DNA from: Pseudoalteromonas sp. SMS1
GTDB lineage: Bacteria > Pseudomonadota > Gammaproteobacteria > Enterobacterales > Alteromonadaceae
Reading direction: 5' to 3'
Assembly (NCBI RefSeq): GCF_021530565.1
Contig: NZ_JAKGBI010000031.1
Span: 1 to 46,876 of the forward strand
DNA length: 46,876 bases
Shown here: one piece after another, positions 17,435 through 26,200 of the stretch
How the letters are laid out: every line of letters begins with the position of its first letter
Position numbering within the stretch: the stretch's first letter is position 1
The notes under the pieces: model-generated
The model's input: the letters and a program-made list of their open reading frames with translations, nothing else
What the model was told of the DNA's origin: nothing
Databases searched by the model: none
Translations under genes and position numbers: made by a program

Positions 17435-17464
17435 TTAAAAAGGAAAAGCGCAATGCTTTTCCTT
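17435..17464 (-). terminator. Attenuator-like hairpin between bmp2 and bmp3
   Basis: Read leftward, AAGGAAAAGC (complement of 17455-17464, overlapping the bmp2 stop codon) pairs with GCTTTTCCTT (complement of 17440-17449) around a 5-base loop. The stem runs into a tract of five T and then the bmp3 Shine-Dalgarno. This is the shape of an intrinsic terminator inside an operon and may lower expression after bmp2. Confidence 0.65.
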
Positions 17465-18683
17465 AACCTGCCATCTGCTTACGGTCGTATTCTTCAATCG
17501 CATTTCTAAAGATGGTGGGGGCTTTCCAGCCTTCACAATCAAAACAACAACCACCAAGTAAACGAATCACTTCGTCACGTAAATCAGGGTTTTGCATTTG
17601 ATATCCAAAGAAGATTGGGTAAATCCAGAAATAACGAATCAGGTCGGCGGCTATTTGCTGACCACCATTACTCCAATCACGATAAGCATAGAAAGGGGTT
17701 TTCCAATCATTGCCATCAATGGCTTGTTTAATAGCGTCAGCAGCACGGATCCCCTCTTTCATTGCAAATGACACACCGTACGAAAAAATTGGGTCCAAGA
17801 ATCGGTGAGCGTCACCGATACATAACCAGCCATCTCCGACAAATGGTTCAATTCGATAAGAGAAATCAGCCATAGACTGCGAGTCACCAATACGCTCTGC
17901 ATTTTGGAAACGTCTTCTGATCTCTGGACTGATGTTTTCCATACCCCACGCGATTGCGTCGTCGGGATTTTTACACTCTTTGTAGTAAAGATCCTTGGGG
18001 ATCACGATACCAAGGCTGTCAGTATCGGGCGAAATTGGGATGATCCAAGACCAGTGGTACTGCTTTGAATACAAGATAGTCGTGTTTGTTGAAAACGGTG
18101 GTAGATCTCGCTCGACGCCTTTGTAATGAGCAAAAGACGCAATTTGTTGAGAGAAAAATTCAATTTCACGCTTACCTGCAATGCCCTTTCTCGATAAGAA
18201 CGTATTTTGGCCACTCGCATCCACAAGCACTTTTGAGCGTACTTGATGCTCCATTTCATCGGCTTTATAAATGGCACCTACGACTTTGCCTTCATGCTTG
18301 ATGACATCTTTTACAAGCCCTTGCTGATATTCAACACCATGCTCAAGTGCTTTGCGCTTGAGCATATTGTCAAAATCACTGCGTCTGACTTGCCAAGTGG
18401 GTGCTAAAATCGGAATGAAGAACTCATTTTTCGACAAAGAGCCGATTACGTTTACGCCCGGCTTGTCGGGAAAGCCTGCTGCGTCCATTTCTGCAGCAAG
18501 ACCTAAGTCGCGAATGATCTGGCCCGCGTTACCAGTTAAGGATTCACCAATATGAAAACGAGGAAATTCATCTTTTTCAATACATAGCACTGATAACCCT
18601 TTTTTACGGCACTCAATGCCGCACAAACTCCCTGCCGGACCACTGCCAATGATAACTACATCGTAACTTTTGAATGCATTCAT
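17463..18683 (-). CDS. bmp2: Flavin-dependent pyrrolyl brominase Bmp2
   Basis: 406 residues, a flavin-dependent halogenase. It has GSGPAG (13-18) for FAD and the halogenase signature W-x-W-x-I-P in 'YHWSWIIPISPD' (211-216). The family DG/GDA motif is in 'VGDGWLCIGDAHRFLDPIFS'. Residues Tyr302, Phe306 and Ala345 are present; as I recall, these three active-site positions were reported to let Bmp2 add four bromines, in contrast to the related Mpy16, which stops earlier. It brominates the pyrrolyl-Bmp1 thioester, with decarboxylation permitting the fourth bromine. Its ATG overlaps the bmp1 stop by four bases. Confidence 0.95.
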   Translation of the reverse strand: MNAFKSYDVVIIGSGPAGSLCGIECRKKGLSVLCIEKDEFPRFHIGESLTGNAGQIIRDLGLAAEMDAAGFPDKPGVNVIGSLSKNEFFIPILAPTWQVRRSDFDNMLKRKALEHGVEYQQGLVKDVIKHEGKVVGAIYKADEMEHQVRSKVLVDASGQNTFLSRKGIAGKREIEFFSQQIASFAHYKGVERDLPPFSTNTTILYSKQYHWSWIIPISPDTDSLGIVIPKDLYYKECKNPDDAIAWGMENISPEIRRRFQNAERIGDSQSMADFSYRIEPFVGDGWLCIGDAHRFLDPIFSYGVSFAMKEGIRAADAIKQAIDGNDWKTPFYAYRDWSNGGQQIAADLIRYFWIYPIFFGYQMQNPDLRDEVIRLLGGCCFDCEGWKAPTIFRNAIEEYDRKQMAG

Positions 18684-19756
18684 GCCATTTCCACCTTGTT
18701 TAAGAAGTCTTCAACAACCCAAACAAACTCTTCTGGGCGCTCTGATGCAGAAAAGTGGCCACATCGTGACAGTCTCGTCACAGTTGCATTTTCAAGCTTT
18801 TCAGCTGCTTTCTCACTCCACTCAGGAGGAATGATCTGATCATGATTACCCGCGACAAATAAAGTGGGTACCTTTACGCCATCAAATGTCGTTGTCATTG
18901 ATTTACGCGCATATTCGTCTAAAAAGGTGTGATATGCTGGACGCGAAAGAACATCGTTTAGCAAGTCTTCAAGTGCAGGCGTCATCTTAGGCGGATGGTA
19001 ATACGCCGCAGCTAAGAATTGCTCTGGGTTAGAAGACATCTCTTTGAGATCTCCCCACCAACTATCAACGTCATCTACCAAGCCAAAGCCTGTACATACG
19101 AGCGCTTTTACTTTCTCGGGATGGCGTCTTGCAACTTCGGTGGCAATCATACTTCCAGCAGAGTTGGCGACTAATACCCACTCTTTTTCTTCAAGTGTTT
19201 CAAGGTATTGCAAAGTGTATTCAACATGATCAACATATGAAGGGGAGTCGTTTTCACTCTCGCTCAAACCAAAGCCTGCTAGGTCCAATGCAACTGCGTT
19301 ATGACGACCTTGCACCGAGCGCAGTGTTGAAGACCAAGAGGTTGAAGGGTTACCTAACGCCGGTAACAAAATCCATAAAGGCCCATCTCCTTTAACACGC
19401 AGTGTATGCTGCTTAAACCCAGCGCCTGCGGCAACTAATTCGCTTTTAATGCCATAGCTTTCTTGCAACTTAACAAGGCGGTCAAGTTCTGAACTAGCTT
19501 CGTCAGATTCAACCTGCTCTTCAGTACTCAACACTTTAATAAGCGCACACAATGTCTCAATGTTTTCGAAATGAACTGGCGTGATGTCATGCTCTGGAAT
19601 TTTAGCGCCATAACGCTGATCAACATGAGCAAGTAGTCTCACCATAGATAGAGAATTCAAAATCCCCAACTCTAGCAGTGGTGTGTGCTGGTCCAGATCT
19701 GGGGCAGCCCCTTCCAGTAAGTCTTGATTTATAAATTCGATAAGTTCTTCAATCAT
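18680..19756 (-). CDS. bmp1: Carrier protein-thioesterase didomain Bmp1
   Basis: 358 residues. Residues 1-80 are a peptidyl carrier domain with the phosphopantetheine Ser35 in 'LELGILNSLSMVRLL' (Asp of the usual DSL replaced by Asn). Residues ~105-358 are an alpha/beta-hydrolase thioesterase: nucleophile Ser199 in A-N-S-A-G, Asp306 in 'GNHDQIIP', His334 in 'CGHFSASERP'. The first position of the GxSxG elbow is Ala, not Gly. It holds proline during oxidation and bromination, and its thioesterase releases the tetrabromopyrrole precursor; the brominase-thioesterase pair Bmp2/Bmp1 is described as co-adapted. It is the first gene of the leftward operon, with TAGGA before the ATG. Confidence 0.94.
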   Translation of the reverse strand: MIEELIEFINQDLLEGAAPDLDQHTPLLELGILNSLSMVRLLAHVDQRYGAKIPEHDITPVHFENIETLCALIKVLSTEEQVESDEASSELDRLVKLQESYGIKSELVAAGAGFKQHTLRVKGDGPLWILLPALGNPSTSWSSTLRSVQGRHNAVALDLAGFGLSESENDSPSYVDHVEYTLQYLETLEEKEWVLVANSAGSMIATEVARRHPEKVKALVCTGFGLVDDVDSWWGDLKEMSSNPEQFLAAAYYHPPKMTPALEDLLNDVLSRPAYHTFLDEYARKSMTTTFDGVKVPTLFVAGNHDQIIPPEWSEKAAEKLENATVTRLSRCGHFSASERPEEFVWVVEDFLNKVEMA

Positions 19757-19805
19757 CCTAGTTTCCTATCTAGTCTGGCAATATTGTTGACCCTCAAACA
19801 ACATT

Positions 19806-19823
19806 CAAAACCGATTGGTTTTG
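19806..19823. promoter_or_regulatory. Inverted repeat upstream of bmp1
   Basis: CAAAACC-GATT-GGTTTTG is a perfect 7-bp dyad centred about 58 bases before the bmp1 ATG. A related sequence, GGTTTTGTGTC (from 19817), recurs as GGTTTTCTGTC from 19838, a 21-bp period. This may be an operator or leader hairpin for the bmp1-7 operon. Confidence 0.45.
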
Positions 19824-19914
19824 TGTCTTTTCAGGCTGGTTTTCTGTCCGCATTCACCTTTTAGACATGTGTGAGAAATATCTAAGGAGATATGCAATCG
19901 CGTTTTGTTCGCCT

Positions 19915-19944
19915 AAAAAAACCTTACCGCTATCGAGGTTTTTT
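19915..19944. terminator. Terminator-like hairpin between divergent bmp1 and bmp8
   Basis: The A-rich run ending AAACCT (19915-19924) pairs with AGGTTTTTT (19936-19944) around an 11-base loop. The shape works on both strands (T-run on the right, A-run on the left). It sits inside the 294-bp divergent gap, so it either insulates two promoters or attenuates a leader. Confidence 0.45.
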
Positions 19945-19958
19945 CAACATAGCCCCAG

Positions 19959-19991
19959 TGGACTATCCCCTTGGTCCAAATGGACTATAGG
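19959..19991. promoter_or_regulatory. TGGACTAT direct repeats upstream of bmp8
   Basis: TGGACTAT occurs at 19959-19966 and 19981-19988, exactly 22 bp (two helical turns) apart, with GGTCC between them in inverted sense. They end about 60 bases before the bmp8 ATG, a usual place for an activator or repressor site. Confidence 0.45.
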
Positions 19992-20050
19992 CATTTGAGA
20001 ACAAAAAACTTACTTTGTTGAGAACTTTCACCAAGTCAGGAAACAAGGAA

Positions 20051-20641
20051 ATGAAACAGGGTAAAAACCATTTAGTCACGCCAGTTGAAAGGGAATCGAC
20101 ACCTCATCTGGAACCGATTTATCAGGCGATAGAAAACAACCTTGGTTTTATCCCTAACGGTATATTAACCATGGCTAAAAATCCGATGTTAGCGCAAGCA
20201 TTTGGTCAGATGTTTGGCTGTTTAAGCAAATTTGAACACATCAGTAATGAGTTGAAGTGGGCCATTGCAACAATCAGCAGTAACGCCGCAGGTTGCCAAT
20301 ATTGCCAAGGTCACTTCTCACATATTGCCAGTAGAGTAAACGTCAATAGAGCTAAAGTACTTGCCGCATTTGAGTTTGAAACCAATGTCTTATACGACGA
20401 TGCTGAACGCGCAGCTCTGAGATTTGCCTTTGCCTGTAGCACTTCTCCGGCTCACCTAGAAAAGACACATTATGAGGAGTTAGGACAGTACTATTCTGAA
20501 GCTGCCGTTATCGAAATCGCCGCTGTCGTTGCCATTTGCGGGTTCCTAAATCGCTGGAATACGGCCATGGACAGTCAACTGGAAGCGGATCCAGCAGCTA
20601 TCTTGGACGAAATTAATCAGATCACTAAATTTACCGTATAA
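20051..20641 (+). CDS. bmp8: Tetrabromopyrrole debrominase Bmp8
   Basis: 196 residues from the ATG at 20051 (CAGGA nine bases upstream); the frame is open back to a TTG at 20015, which I reject. It has the carboxymuconolactone decarboxylase/AhpD-like fold, all-helical, with the redox motif Cys82-Q-Y-Cys85 in 'SSNAAGCQYCQGHFSHIA'. Bmp8 is the characterised reductive debrominase that converts tetrabromopyrrole to 2,3,4-tribromopyrrole using a cysteine thiol, the step that makes the pyrrole fit for coupling by Bmp7. It is first in the rightward unit bmp8-9-10, with 10-base gaps. Confidence 0.93.
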   Translation: MKQGKNHLVTPVERESTPHLEPIYQAIENNLGFIPNGILTMAKNPMLAQAFGQMFGCLSKFEHISNELKWAIATISSNAAGCQYCQGHFSHIASRVNVNRAKVLAAFEFETNVLYDDAERAALRFAFACSTSPAHLEKTHYEELGQYYSEAAVIEIAAVVAICGFLNRWNTAMDSQLEADPAAILDEINQITKFTV

Positions 20642-20651
20642 GGACACCAAC

Positions 20652-20972
20652 ATGCCTGAGATTACATTTGTTGATTTTGCCGGAAATGAAACCAAAGTAG
20701 ATGTACCAAGCGGTACTTCTTTGATGCAGGCTGCCATGGAAAATATGGTTGAAGGCATTGAAGCAGAATGCGGGGGCTCAGGCAGCTGTGCAACCTGCCA
20801 CTGTTATTTAACCACTGATTGGCAAGGCAAAATTGCAGATCCAGATAGCAATGAAAGTGACATGTTAGAAATGGTCACTGAGCAAAAAGACTTGAGCAGA
20901 TTAAGCTGTCAAGTACTGGTGTCTGACGAACACAATGGCTTACAAGTTCATTTACCAGAATCTCAATATTAA
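20652..20972 (+). CDS. bmp9: 2Fe-2S ferredoxin Bmp9
   Basis: 106 residues of the adrenodoxin/putidaredoxin type. The cluster ligands are in 'ECGGSGSCATCHCYL' (C-x5-C-x2-C) and the later cysteine in 'RLSCQVLVS'. AAGGACACC precedes the ATG. It carries electrons from Bmp10 to the P450 Bmp7. It has ten-base gaps to bmp8 and bmp10, so it is the same operon. Confidence 0.95.
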   Translation: MPEITFVDFAGNETKVDVPSGTSLMQAAMENMVEGIEAECGGSGSCATCHCYLTTDWQGKIADPDSNESDMLEMVTEQKDLSRLSCQVLVSDEHNGLQVHLPESQY

Positions 20973-20982
20973 GGAAGGCGCG

Positions 20983-22227
20983 ATGAAAAGGTGTGTCATT
21001 ATCGGAGGGGGCCATGCGGGAGCTCAAGCCTGCGCGAGTTTGCGTAAAGAAGGTTGGACAGGACAGATCATACTGATCACCGATGAAGACAGCCTGCCCT
21101 ATCACCGTCCCCCATTGTCTAAAACTTACCTGCAAAATCAGGTCTCGGCAGCGCAATTGTTAATACGACCCGAGGCCGCTTACGACAAAGACGACATTGA
21201 CGTCAAACTCAATACACGTGTTGATAAAATAGAACCGGCAATTCAAAGTATTCAATTGCAAAATGGGGAACATATTAGCTACGACAAATTACTCATTTGT
21301 ACAGGCAGTAGAGCCAGAAAAGCGGATTGTATGGGTGCTGAGCTGGGCAATATTTTTTATATAAAAACACTCAGCGACATTGAAAAATTATCATCCACGC
21401 TTACCTCAAGTCGCACTCAGACATCACAACGTATTGTCATGGTCGGTGGCGGTTACATTGGTCTAGAAACGGCTGCTGTACTGAAAAAAATGGGACATGA
21501 TGTCACTATCATCGAGCGAGAATCTAGGTTATTGGCGAGAGTAACAGCTCAAAGCATTTCTACTTTTTATCATAAACTGCACAAACGCAACGGGATTAAA
21601 ATATTTACTGACACCAATGTCGTGGCCTTTCAAGGTAAAGATACTGTCAGTACCGTACTGTGTGAAGATAAAGTCATTCCAGCAGATATTGTTATTGTCG
21701 GTATTGGCGCACAGACAAACACCGAATTGGCGAAAAACGCAGGGCTACTTGTCGAAAACAGTGGCATTGTAGTGAATGAACTTTGCCAGACTACAGACGT
21801 TAATATATATGCTGCTGGAGACTGCACAATTGGCATTGAACACCACAGTGGCCTTGCGACCAGAATAGAATCAGTACCCAATGCACTAGAACAAGCGAAA
21901 ACCGCAGCAGCAACCATCTGTGGTAAACATAAACCGGTCACCGCAGTCCCCTGGTTTTGGTCAGATCAATTTGATTGTAAAATCCAAATTGCAGGGCTAA
22001 ATACTGGTTATGATGAAACCCTACTGCGACAAACAGACCAACAAACATTATCCCTATGGTATTTAAAGCAAGGCCGTGTGATTGCTGCGGATTGCATCAA
22101 TTGTGCAAAAGATTTTATGGCGGCAAAAAAAATCATTGCACAAAGAATTCATGTACCCAGCGACGTATTAACCAATTTAGACATAGACCTGATAAAAGAA
22201 TTGGCCAAATTGACACAACCTAGCTAA
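20983..22227 (+). CDS. bmp10: NAD(P)H-dependent ferredoxin reductase Bmp10
   Basis: 414 residues from the ATG at 20983, which has AAGGAAGG just before it; an in-frame start inside bmp9 at 20935 is rejected. It has two Rossmann motifs: FAD GGGHAG (residues 8-13) in 'CVIIGGGHAGAQACASL' and NAD GGGYIG in 'IVMVGGGYIGLETAAVL'. 'IYAAGDCT' is the flavin-binding segment of the putidaredoxin-reductase family. It reduces Bmp9. Last gene of the rightward bmp unit; a strong bidirectional terminator follows within 40 bases. Confidence 0.95.
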   Translation: MKRCVIIGGGHAGAQACASLRKEGWTGQIILITDEDSLPYHRPPLSKTYLQNQVSAAQLLIRPEAAYDKDDIDVKLNTRVDKIEPAIQSIQLQNGEHISYDKLLICTGSRARKADCMGAELGNIFYIKTLSDIEKLSSTLTSSRTQTSQRIVMVGGGYIGLETAAVLKKMGHDVTIIERESRLLARVTAQSISTFYHKLHKRNGIKIFTDTNVVAFQGKDTVSTVLCEDKVIPADIVIVGIGAQTNTELAKNAGLLVENSGIVVNELCQTTDVNIYAAGDCTIGIEHHSGLATRIESVPNALEQAKTAAATICGKHKPVTAVPWFWSDQFDCKIQIAGLNTGYDETLLRQTDQQTLSLWYLKQGRVIAADCINCAKDFMAAKKIIAQRIHVPSDVLTNLDIDLIKELAKLTQPS

Positions 22228-22266
22228 CCCGCTCACATACAAAGTACGCACCCCAAGCGTGAACCC

Positions 22267-22291
22267 AAAAGAGCCCTATATGGGCTCTTTT
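22267..22291. terminator. Bidirectional terminator between bmp10 and the hydroxylase gene
   Basis: AAAAGAGCCC (22267-22276) pairs with GGGCTCTTTT (22282-22291), with further T on the right and A on the left. It overlaps the last codons and stop (22276-22278) of the leftward hydroxylase gene, so that gene's C-terminus is encoded in a terminator stem. Confidence 0.88.
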
Positions 22292-23109
22292 TTTATGCTT
22301 TTTTTCGCTTTTTTTCGCCAGTAAACTCGAACGTTAAATGGATGCAGTAACTCTCCCAAAAACGTCTTACTGTGCCCGTCTCGAACGCCCAAATCCGTGT
22401 TACAAGGCCCAGGTACTCGATAGGTGCCAAATGCTCTATCAAAAACAGAGAAAACCGTTGCAAAGTTGGTTTGGTATGCTGCTCGCTCTGTAGCGTGATG
22501 CCATCGATGCATCGCCGGAGAGACAAAAATGGCACTCCACTTACCATAGGTCCACGGAATATCAGCATGAATAAAATAGCCATAGTAATTGCGGATCATA
22601 TTGTTGGCAACAATCGCAAATGGGGGCACCCCCATTAATATTAAAAAGGCCGTATCGATAAGAAACGTCGTTAAATAATTTAATGGGTGAAAGCGCTGCA
22701 ACGTCAGCCAGTTCATATGCTCGTCGGTGTGGTGCACTCGATGCAGTGGCCATAGGAACCTTGAATGTTCAAATCTATGTCGCCAATAGCCAATAAAGTC
22801 GCCCAAAAATACAGCAATTAAAATTGCCACGGGTTGAGGCAGTGAATACCAAATATTCCGTTCAATTATGCTCCATTGGTATCCATAAAAATAGGTCATA
22901 ATAAGGGACATGACAGGAGTCAAAAGTAACAAGTTAACGCACATGATAGAAAAATTAAAAGCACTGCCAGTCAGCGCGGGCTTGATCTCTTTAGACAGCG
23001 CTTTTCCTTTTATTAAATATGCCAACAAAACAAAAAATGCAGCCAGTGCAACTAAATTGCTACATGCAGTATAGATTTGTAGTGCAGCCGCCTCCAGTAC
23101 TTCTAGCAT
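22276..23109 (-). CDS. Membrane fatty-acid hydroxylase/sterol desaturase-family protein
   Basis: 277 residues, four to five hydrophobic helices, and all the histidine boxes of the di-iron superfamily: HRFEH (HxxxH), 'LWPLHRVHHTDEH' (HxxHH), and 'AMHRWHHATE' (HxxHH) in the C-terminal half. Members hydroxylate or desaturate lipids or sterols in the membrane using oxygen. The substrate is not predictable. The gene converges on bmp10 and is not a known bmp gene; a link to brominated products is possible only by position. The Shine-Dalgarno is weak (AAGG about 12 bases upstream). The C-terminus is Lys-rich. Confidence 0.85.
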   Translation of the reverse strand: MLEVLEAAALQIYTACSNLVALAAFFVLLAYLIKGKALSKEIKPALTGSAFNFSIMCVNLLLLTPVMSLIMTYFYGYQWSIIERNIWYSLPQPVAILIAVFLGDFIGYWRHRFEHSRFLWPLHRVHHTDEHMNWLTLQRFHPLNYLTTFLIDTAFLILMGVPPFAIVANNMIRNYYGYFIHADIPWTYGKWSAIFVSPAMHRWHHATERAAYQTNFATVFSVFDRAFGTYRVPGPCNTDLGVRDGHSKTFLGELLHPFNVRVYWRKKAKKSIKKEPI

Positions 23110-23154
23110 TGTAATTTCGAGCCTTAGTCGTCGTTAATTTTGTTGTTTTACCAA

Positions 23155-23182
23155 TAAAAAAAGGTGCCTACAAGCACCTTTT
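23155..23182 (-). terminator. Terminator of the RND efflux operon
   Basis: Read leftward, GGTGC and GCACC pair (23163-23178) around a 6-base loop, followed by seven T (complement of 23156-23162). It lies 46 bases after the RND pump stop codon. Confidence 0.8.
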
Positions 23183-23228
23183 GTCTGAGCGTGAAAACCA
23201 ACCGTATTAACGGTAAAACCTCATGCCA

Positions 23229-26200
23229 CTATGCGTGAACTGATTTGTGAGAAGTATGCGGCTTGGCCACGCCAAAATCTTCCAAGATGCTGTATAAACA
23301 GGGCAGTACCAGTAACACCAAACATGTTGAGGTCATAATACCAAAGACAATACTGGTGGCTAGAGGAATTAATATCTGGGCCTGAAGGCTGGTTTCAAAC
23401 AACAATGGGGTCATGCCAGCAATGGTTGTAACAGAGGTCAAGACAACTGCCCTAAAACGGTCATGACTTGCTTGCGCGGCCGCCTCATGCACACTCATGC
23501 CTTGCTTTACTCTACTCTTCACAAACTGCACAAGTAGAATTGAGTCATTCACTACAATACCCGCCAAAGAAATGAACCCCATCAAAGAAGGCATTGAAAA
23601 GTTAATCCCCATGATAAAGTGACCCCAAATAACACCTATCATCGCAAGAGGTATAGAAACCATCACGATGAGCGGCTCAATGTAACTGTGAAATTGCAGT
23701 GCAAGTAATAAAAAAATACCAATCATGCCCATTAACATTGCACGACGCATTGAAGCTTGCGTGATGCCGGCATTTTTCACTTCGCCTTCTATGCTGTAAG
23801 TCACATCGGGAAAGCGCACCTGTAGGTCACTCAAAAAGTGCTTTTTTAAGTCACCAACAACAGCACTGGCAGTATTGAGTTCACTGTCTACATCCGCATA
23901 CACAGACACGCTCATTTGGTTGTCGACTCGATTGATCACGGCAAACCCACGTGTTTGTTCTATGTGCACCAAGGCAGATAACGGAATTGCAATGTGCGAA
24001 GAGGGGTGAATTATAGGAAAGTTATCAAAATCACTGTACTCATCCAAACTGTCATTATCGAGTTTTATCGTTACCTCATAATCTTCTAAACCAACATGAG
24101 TTTCCAGCAGTTTTGCCCCTTGAAAAGCAGGACGTAACTGATTGGCAATGATCGCTGAATTAATCCCTAAATCTAATGTCCCCTGCTTAAGTGTTAAGGT
24201 GTATTCCGGCTTCCCTGGTCGCAGGTTGTCCGTGATATTTTGCACTCCTTGATATCCTCTTAACCAATTTTTGAGTGCATACGCCGCATGCGTTAATTGC
24301 GTAACATCATCACTTTTCAACCTGACATCGACCGCTCGGCCTTGAGGGCCTAGCTTGGGCTCTTTGAACGACATTGTCAGCGCTTCTGGCAAAGCCCCCA
24401 ACTCGTCTCGCCATGTATCAGAAAATACTTGTATCGTCGTATTCCGCTGTTCAGCACTTAATAGGTCTACCGAAATATAGGCCAAGTTTGCACCTTCATC
24501 TTGGTAATCTGGGTTTTCACCATAGGTAATCGTTATCGCTTTTACGAGTTCAGCGTCTTCATCTTCACTGAGCTTTTGGTTCGTACGCTTTAGTGCTTCT
24601 TCTATTTTTTGCATCGTTTGCCGCGTCACCTGAAACGGTGTGCCATTGGGCATCAATAAGCGCCCTTGTAGAACATCTCCATCAATATCTGGAAAAGCAG
24701 TAAACTTCAATGTGCCCGAAATTAGCATACTTAAAGAGAACAAAAAGCACGCAACAACGCTGCCTATTACGAGATAACGATACCTTATCAGTCTCGTGTT
24801 CAGGTCAAGCACTTGGTCATTCCAGTGACGGAATTTGGCGTCAAATCGTGTGCGTATTTCACCGACCTTCGCGGACAGTGTTGTTTGTTTTGACTTGCTT
24901 TGCAACGCATGGGAAAGGTGATTCGGTAAAATCAAAAACGCTTCAACTAAAGAGACTGTGATCACTGATATTAATACAATAGGTATGACTTTGAGGATCT
25001 GACCCAAATTACCTTCAATAAATACCAGCCCTATAAAAATGCACAAAGTCGTGACAAATGAAGACAATACACCTGGTAACACGACTAATGTACCTTGCAA
25101 CACAGCTTCTTTAACAGAAAGTCCGTGCTCTACTTTCGTGCCAATAGATTCTGCAATGACTATCGCATCATCCATTAAAATACCCAGCGCCAACAACAAT
25201 GCCACCATAGACAGCATGTTGATTGAAATACCAAAGTGTAGCATCAAGAAAAAGCTGGCGAGAAATGATACTGGCAGCCCCATTACGACCCAAAAAGCGT
25301 ATTTAAATGAGAAAAATAACCACATCACGCCAAACACCAGTAATAGCCCTTGCCAAGCATTGCTGATCAGCAATGAAATTCGATCCTTCACTAAACTTGT
25401 ATTATCGCTAGTTAACGTGAGCAAAACGGTGTCTGGTAAGGTTTGCTTTATTTCTTCAACAACCTGCTCAGTTGCTTTGAGTACGCTTAAGCTATCATCG
25501 ACCGAGTTTTTTTGTATCGTCAAAATTGCGGCTTGTCGGTCGTTATAGAAAACTCGGTTCTCATCTTTTTCGAACGTGTCTTTGACTTCTCCTAAATCCG
25601 CAATGGTCACATCGTTACCCTGTGAACCAAACGAGATCACTAAGTCCGCAAGACTCTCTGAGTCTCTGCGTTCGTCCATCAGACGTATTTGCGTATCTGA
25701 ATAAGGAGTGTTTAATGTACCTAGCGGGAGCTCTACATTTTGATTCTTTACACGTTGACCCAGCTCTTGCACACTTAACCCATGCTGTCTCAACATTGCT
25801 TGTGACGCAGTTATGCGTAATTGATGCTTAGAAAAGTCATTAATTTCAACAATTGGAATCTCCGGATGCCTAAGCAGTTGCTGTTTTACTTTTTCTGCCA
25901 ACGCTTTTAACTCAACCCTCGATAAATCGCCACCTTTTGCCGCGAGTGCGACACTCACGACATCTTGTGTTCTGCCACGCTCTTTGATAGTCCACTGCTC
26001 GACTTGTGATGGAAAATCGTCAATGGTATCAATGGCATTTTTAACATCCGTTGTAAATTGTTCAAAGTCACCGTGTTCAAACATTTTGACAGTCATTTGA
26101 CCTAGGTTTTGCCTTGCTACACAGTGCTTTTCTTCCATGAAGCTGATGCCATCAAGCGCACTCTCTAGGCTCAAACAAATTTTTTGCTCGACATTTTCAG

